Origin: an uncultured Synechococcus sp.
Lineage (GTDB): Bacteria > Cyanobacteriota > Cyanobacteriia > PCC-6307 > Cyanobiaceae
Assembly: GCA_913020095.1 (NCBI GenBank)
Contig: CAJWAH010000058.1
Coordinates: 1-8,026 of the forward strand
Length of the DNA: 8,026 bases
Direction of reading: 5' to 3'
Numbering within the stretch: position 1 is the first letter of the stretch; the number at the start of each line of letters is the position of its first letter. Below the pieces are notes generated by a model, which worked only from the letters and a program-made list of their open reading frames with translations, was not told where the DNA came from and made no database searches. Positions 5,231 to 8,026 of the stretch are shown here, piece by piece. The translations under genes and the position numbers were made by a program.

Positions 5231-5967
5231 TGCCGACCTGGCGCCAGCGCGGTGAGCTGTGGACTGTGGGTCCAGCCCAACCGAAGGGGGTGGTGCAGTT
5301 TCTTGGCGGCAGCGGCCTAGGAGCGAGCCCGCAACTGAGCTACAAGCGGCTGCTGGAAGCGCTCAGTCGCCGGGGCTGGCTGGTGCAGTGCTGGTCCTAC
5401 TTGCCGAGTTTTGACCACCAGCTCTTGGCTGTGCAGGCCTGGCGAAGCTTTCGCAGCCAGCGCCACAGCGAGCTGCCGGTGTTGCGCTTGGGCCACAGCA
5501 TGGGCTGCAAATTGCACTTGCTCGCCCCTGATCAAGGACGTGGCTGCCGGGGGGAAGCCCTGCTGAGCTTCAACAACTTCTCAGCTGATCGCTCGATTCC
5601 ATTGCTGGGGGAGCTGGCCCCGCGCCTGGGGGTGCGCAGTGAATTCAGCCCAGGGCCGGAGGAAACCCTGCGGCTGATCAGTAGCCAAGAGCATCGCCGC
5701 CAGCGTTTATTGATTCGCTTCCGCCAAGATCAGCTCGATCAGAGCCGCCCGTTGCTGCGGCAGTTGCAGACCATTGGAGAGCAGGTGGAACTGATGGAGC
5801 TCAGCGGCGACCATCTCACCCCAGCCAGCGCAGGCTTACGCCAGCAGTGGTTGGGGGGGCTGGGCGATGAGCAGCGGCAACGCCAGCTTGATCAATTGGC
5901 CGAAAGCATCGAACGCTGGTGGCAGCAAGGCCCTGGCCTCACGCCTTCCGGCTGCGTTGCCAGCTGA
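5230..5967 (+). CDS. DUF1350 family alpha/beta-hydrolase-like protein
   Basis: A 245-residue protein of the DUF1350 family found in cyanobacteria and plastids; its substrate is unknown. The N-terminal region VVQFLGGSGLGASPQLSYK is typical of the family and resembles the oxyanion-side strand-loop of alpha/beta hydrolases. GHSMGCKLH (residues 88-96) forms a nucleophile elbow with Ser90. SFNNF (113-117) is another family mark. Asp167 in RFRQDQLDQS and His195 in GDHLTP are in the order expected for the acid and histidine of a Ser-Asp-His triad, so the protein may be an active hydrolase; that is inference from order and motifs. No membrane segment or signal peptide is seen. It is coupled to the peroxiredoxin gene by a 1-nt overlap, and its last 29 nt overlap the convergent antiporter gene. 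Confidence 0.88.
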   Translation: MPTWRQRGELWTVGPAQPKGVVQFLGGSGLGASPQLSYKRLLEALSRRGWLVQCWSYLPSFDHQLLAVQAWRSFRSQRHSELPVLRLGHSMGCKLHLLAPDQGRGCRGEALLSFNNFSADRSIPLLGELAPRLGVRSEFSPGPEETLRLISSQEHRRQRLLIRFRQDQLDQSRPLLRQLQTIGEQVELMELSGDHLTPASAGLRQQWLGGLGDEQRQRQLDQLAESIERWWQQGPGLTPSGCVAS

Positions 5968-7018
5968 GCGTGCTCCAGGCGATGAACACCAGCACAGCCG
6001 GCAGCACCACCACCAACACCACCAGGCGAAAGGGATCCTCATCCCCCAACGGCATGGTGTTGCTGAGCACCTGCTCCACCAGATAGAGGGCATAGAGCAC
6101 CACCAACACCGCCCCTTCCCAGCGGTTGATCACCCCACCGCTCCAGAAGATTGGCAGGCAAGCCAAGGTGGCCGCCACCATCAAGGGGAAATCACGGCTG
6201 ATCAACACCGGATCAACGGCCAGGCCGCTGCCACCAGTGGCCAAGGCACAACCACCAAGGATCAGCAGCAGATTCATCAAGTTGCTGCCCACCACGTTGC
6301 CGATCGCCAGATCCGTTCGCCCCCGATACACCGATACCAAGGACGTAACGAGTTCTGGCATGCCGGTGCCGGCCGAGACGATGGTCAAGCCAATAACCGT
6401 TTGACTGACGCCCAAGGCCAGAGCAGCGCCCGTGGCCCCGTTCACCAACACCTGGGAGCCAACGACCAGTAACACCAAGCCCAAGAAGCCCTTACCGAGG
6501 GCCACCGGCAGGGGGGCGGCAGCGTCGTCCTCCAGAGGCTCATCACCAGCGCCTTCTTCGCGGGCCGTTCGCACCTCCCAAATCAAATTGATCAGCAGCA
6601 CAGTGAGCAGGGCCAAACCAGCCACCCAGGTGAGGGTGCCGGAGGAGGCCATGCCCCAGGCCGCCATCGAAATCGCCAGCAGTAGCGGCACATCCCGGCG
6701 AATCAAGCGGCTTTGAACCCGCAGTGGCATCACCAGGGCACTGGCACCGAGCACCACCAGCAGATTGAAGATGTTGGAGCCCACCACATTGCTGACAGCA
6801 ATGCTTTCGGCGCTGCCGCCGGTTTGCAGGGTCGACAGCAGGCTGACGAACAATTCCGGCGCGCTGGTGCCAAAGGAAACCACCGTGAGCCCGATCACGA
6901 TTTGGGGAATCCCAAACAGCAGCGACAACGCCACCGAACCAGCCACAAACAGCTCGCCACCGGCGAACAGCAGGGCAATCCCCAACAACACCTGCAGAAA
7001 ACTCAGGGCAAACGCCAT
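5939..7018 (-). CDS. Calcium/cation antiporter, CaCA family (YrbG-like)
   Basis: An inner-membrane exchanger of the Ca2+:cation antiporter superfamily, most like bacterial YrbG and K+-dependent Na+/Ca2+ exchangers. It has 359 residues, close to family length, and consists of two homologous five-helix halves. Alpha-1 is GLTVVSFGTSAPE (Glu55) followed by SNVVGSNIFNL; alpha-2 is GLTIVSAGTGMPE (Glu222) followed by GNVVGSNLMNL. These two Glu residues are the ion-binding acids of the family. An acidic hydrophilic loop (about 149-172, with EEGAGDEPLEDD) joins the halves. The start at 7018 (MAFALSFL) is supported by GAGGG 8 nt upstream; the longer frame to 7096 would run inside acs. It starts 4 nt after the acetyl-CoA synthetase stop, so the two are probably one operon. 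The transported ions are inferred. Confidence 0.93.
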   Translation of the reverse strand: MAFALSFLQVLLGIALLFAGGELFVAGSVALSLLFGIPQIVIGLTVVSFGTSAPELFVSLLSTLQTGGSAESIAVSNVVGSNIFNLLVVLGASALVMPLRVQSRLIRRDVPLLLAISMAAWGMASSGTLTWVAGLALLTVLLINLIWEVRTAREEGAGDEPLEDDAAAPLPVALGKGFLGLVLLVVGSQVLVNGATGAALALGVSQTVIGLTIVSAGTGMPELVTSLVSVYRGRTDLAIGNVVGSNLMNLLLILGGCALATGGSGLAVDPVLISRDFPLMVAATLACLPIFWSGGVINRWEGAVLVVLYALYLVEQVLSNTMPLGDEDPFRLVVLVVVLPAVLVFIAWSTLSWQRSRKA

Positions 7019-7022
7019 GGGC

Positions 7023-8026
7023 TCAACCCTCAGCCCGTAGCCGCTCGAGAACGCTGCGGTCCTCCAGGGTGCTGGTGTCACCGCTGACTTCCTCACCAGC
7101 GGCTAGGGCCCTGAGGATCCGGCGCATGATCTTGCCGCTGCGGGTCTTGGGCAGGGCGTCGCTGAAGCGGATCTCATCGGGGCGAGCGATCGGACCGATC
7201 TCAGCCCCCACGTGCTTCCGCAACTCGGCCATCAACTCTGGGCTGCCTTGGCGCCCCCCCTCAAGGCTGACAAACGCGACGATGCCCTCCCCTTTGAGCT
7301 CATCGGGGCGGCCAACCACCGCGGCTTCGGCCACAGCAGGGTGACTCACCAACGCCGATTCAATTTCCATCGTGCCCAAACGGTGGCCAGAGACGTTGAT
7401 CACATCGTCAACGCGGCCCATCACCCAGAAGTAGCCATCGCCATCACGGCGGGCTCCATCACCGGCGAAGTAGATGGCGCTGCCATCTGCAGCACGCAGG
7501 TGTTCCCAATAGCTGCGGCGGAAGCGATCGGGATCTCCATGCACCGTGCGCATCATTCCCGGCCAGGGCCGGCGCACCACCAGAAAGCCACCCTCATCGG
7601 CCCCCACCGATTGACCGGAGGCATCCACCACATCAGCAGCAATGCCTGGCAGCGGCAGGGTTGCCGATCCAGGCTTGGTGGGCGTCGCCCCGGGCAGGGG
7701 GCTGATCATCACGCCACCGGTTTCGGTTTGCCACCAGGTGTCGATGATCGGGCAACGGTTGTCGCCGATGACATCGCGATACCAGATCCAAGCCTCGGGA
7801 TTGATCGGCTCTCCCACCGTGCCGAGGATGCGCAGGGAGCTCATGTCGTAGCCATCAGGCACCGAACGGCCACTCTTCATGAAGGCCCTGATCGCCGTGG
7901 GTGCTGTGTAGAAGAGCGTGATCTTGTGTTTCTCGATCAGCTCCCAGAACGCACCTGGCTTGGAGGGTCTTGGCGCACCCTCGTACATCACGGTGGTGGC
8001 GCCATTGGAAAGCGGGCCATAGACGA
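7023..8026 (-). CDS. acs: Acetyl-CoA synthetase, C-terminal half (5' end beyond the window)
   Basis: AMP-forming acetate:CoA ligase: makes acetyl-CoA from acetate, ATP and CoA through an acetyl-adenylate, in the cytoplasm. About 333 of some 650 residues are inside the window; the frame is open to the right edge with [11 protein letters not shown], so the GTG at 7991 is internal. Family motifs in order are the [11 protein letters not shown] region, [19 protein letters not shown] (adenylation core), the [16 protein letters not shown] loop and [16 protein letters not shown] (hinge to the C-terminal domain), and near the end TRSGKIMRR, whose Lys is the catalytic residue known to be silenced by acetylation in bacterial Acs. 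All are intact. The TGA stop is 4 nt before the antiporter gene. Confidence 0.96.
   Translation of the reverse strand, partial: VYGPLSNGATTVMYEGAPRPSKPGAFWELIEKHKITLFYTAPTAIRAFMKSGRSVPDGYDMSSLRILGTVGEPINPEAWIWYRDVIGDNRCPIIDTWWQTETGGVMISPLPGATPTKPGSATLPLPGIAADVVDASGQSVGADEGGFLVVRRPWPGMMRTVHGDPDRFRRSYWEHLRAADGSAIYFAGDGARRDGDGYFWVMGRVDDVINVSGHRLGTMEIESALVSHPAVAEAAVVGRPDELKGEGIVAFVSLEGGRQGSPELMAELRKHVGAEIGPIARPDEIRFSDALPKTRSGKIMRRILRALAAGEEVSGDTSTLEDRSVLERLRAEG
7027..7031 (-). promoter_or_regulatory. Shine-Dalgarno of the antiporter gene inside the acs 3' end
   Basis: On the minus strand GAGGG lies 8 nt before ATG 7018 and sits within the last two sense codons of acs (Glu-Gly). It fixes the antiporter start and points to translation from a shared message. 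Confidence 0.7.

Noticed and set aside
5867..7087. Several plus-strand open frames (5867-6472, 6126-6404, 6432-6716, 6713-7087)
   Set aside because: All are antisense to the antiporter, whose alpha-repeat motifs are unmistakable; the His/Gln-rich products are reverse-strand artefacts.
1..8026. CRISPR arrays, insertion sequences, phage or toxin-antitoxin genes
   Set aside because: No spaced direct repeats, transposase motifs or terminal inverted repeats were seen; every long frame is explained by household or hypothetical cyanobacterial genes.

Overview
The window looks like ordinary core chromosome from a GC-rich picocyanobacterium (marine Synechococcus / Cyanobium type). The basis is a plant-type [2Fe-2S] ferredoxin of the photosynthetic PetF kind, a DUF1350 protein typical of cyanobacteria and plastids, several small proteins that read like conserved picocyanobacterial hypotheticals, very tight packing, and no mobile or foreign-looking DNA. 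This assignment comes from recognising families, not from a database search. No gap between genes exceeds about 200 bases, and the longest one holds a tRNA gene.

Left block, plus strand (1-3131): the C-terminal three quarters of an ABC exporter half-transporter (permease plus ATPase, cut by the left edge) is followed by four short genes packed head to tail. These are a two-helix membrane protein, peptide methionine sulfoxide reductase MsrA, a secreted two-cysteine protein with an MliC-like (lysozyme-inhibitor-like) pattern, and a small membrane protein with a Rho_N/SAP-like tail. Each junction is an overlap of 1, 20 and 4 nt, so translational coupling is likely. A tRNA-Pro(GGG) gene follows, with a textbook UUCG-loop terminator behind it. 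The ferredoxin gene starts 50 nt beyond that terminator behind a strong Shine-Dalgarno sequence.

Middle (3611-4774): two minus-strand genes, a DEDDh 3'-5' exonuclease (DnaQ/ExoX type) and a 75-residue hypothetical, converge on the ferredoxin gene with only 3 nt between stop codons. A 93-nt divergent spacer separates the exonuclease from a plus-strand pair, thioredoxin-dependent peroxiredoxin Q and a DUF1350 alpha/beta-hydrolase-like protein, which overlap by 1 nt.

Right block, minus strand (5939-8026): acetyl-CoA synthetase (C-terminal half only, cut by the right edge) is followed after 4 nt by a calcium/cation antiporter of the CaCA family. The antiporter's 3' end overlaps the 3' end of the DUF1350 gene by 29 nt on the opposite strand.

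Two enzymes of oxidative-damage defence (MsrA, PrxQ) and an electron carrier (ferredoxin) lie within about 3.5 kb, but in separate transcription units. I found no CRISPR array, transposon, phage gene, toxin-antitoxin pair or convincing new system. The most interesting items are the MliC-like secreted protein coupled to msrA, the Rho_N-tailed membrane protein after it, and the degenerate ATPase site of the ABC protein.
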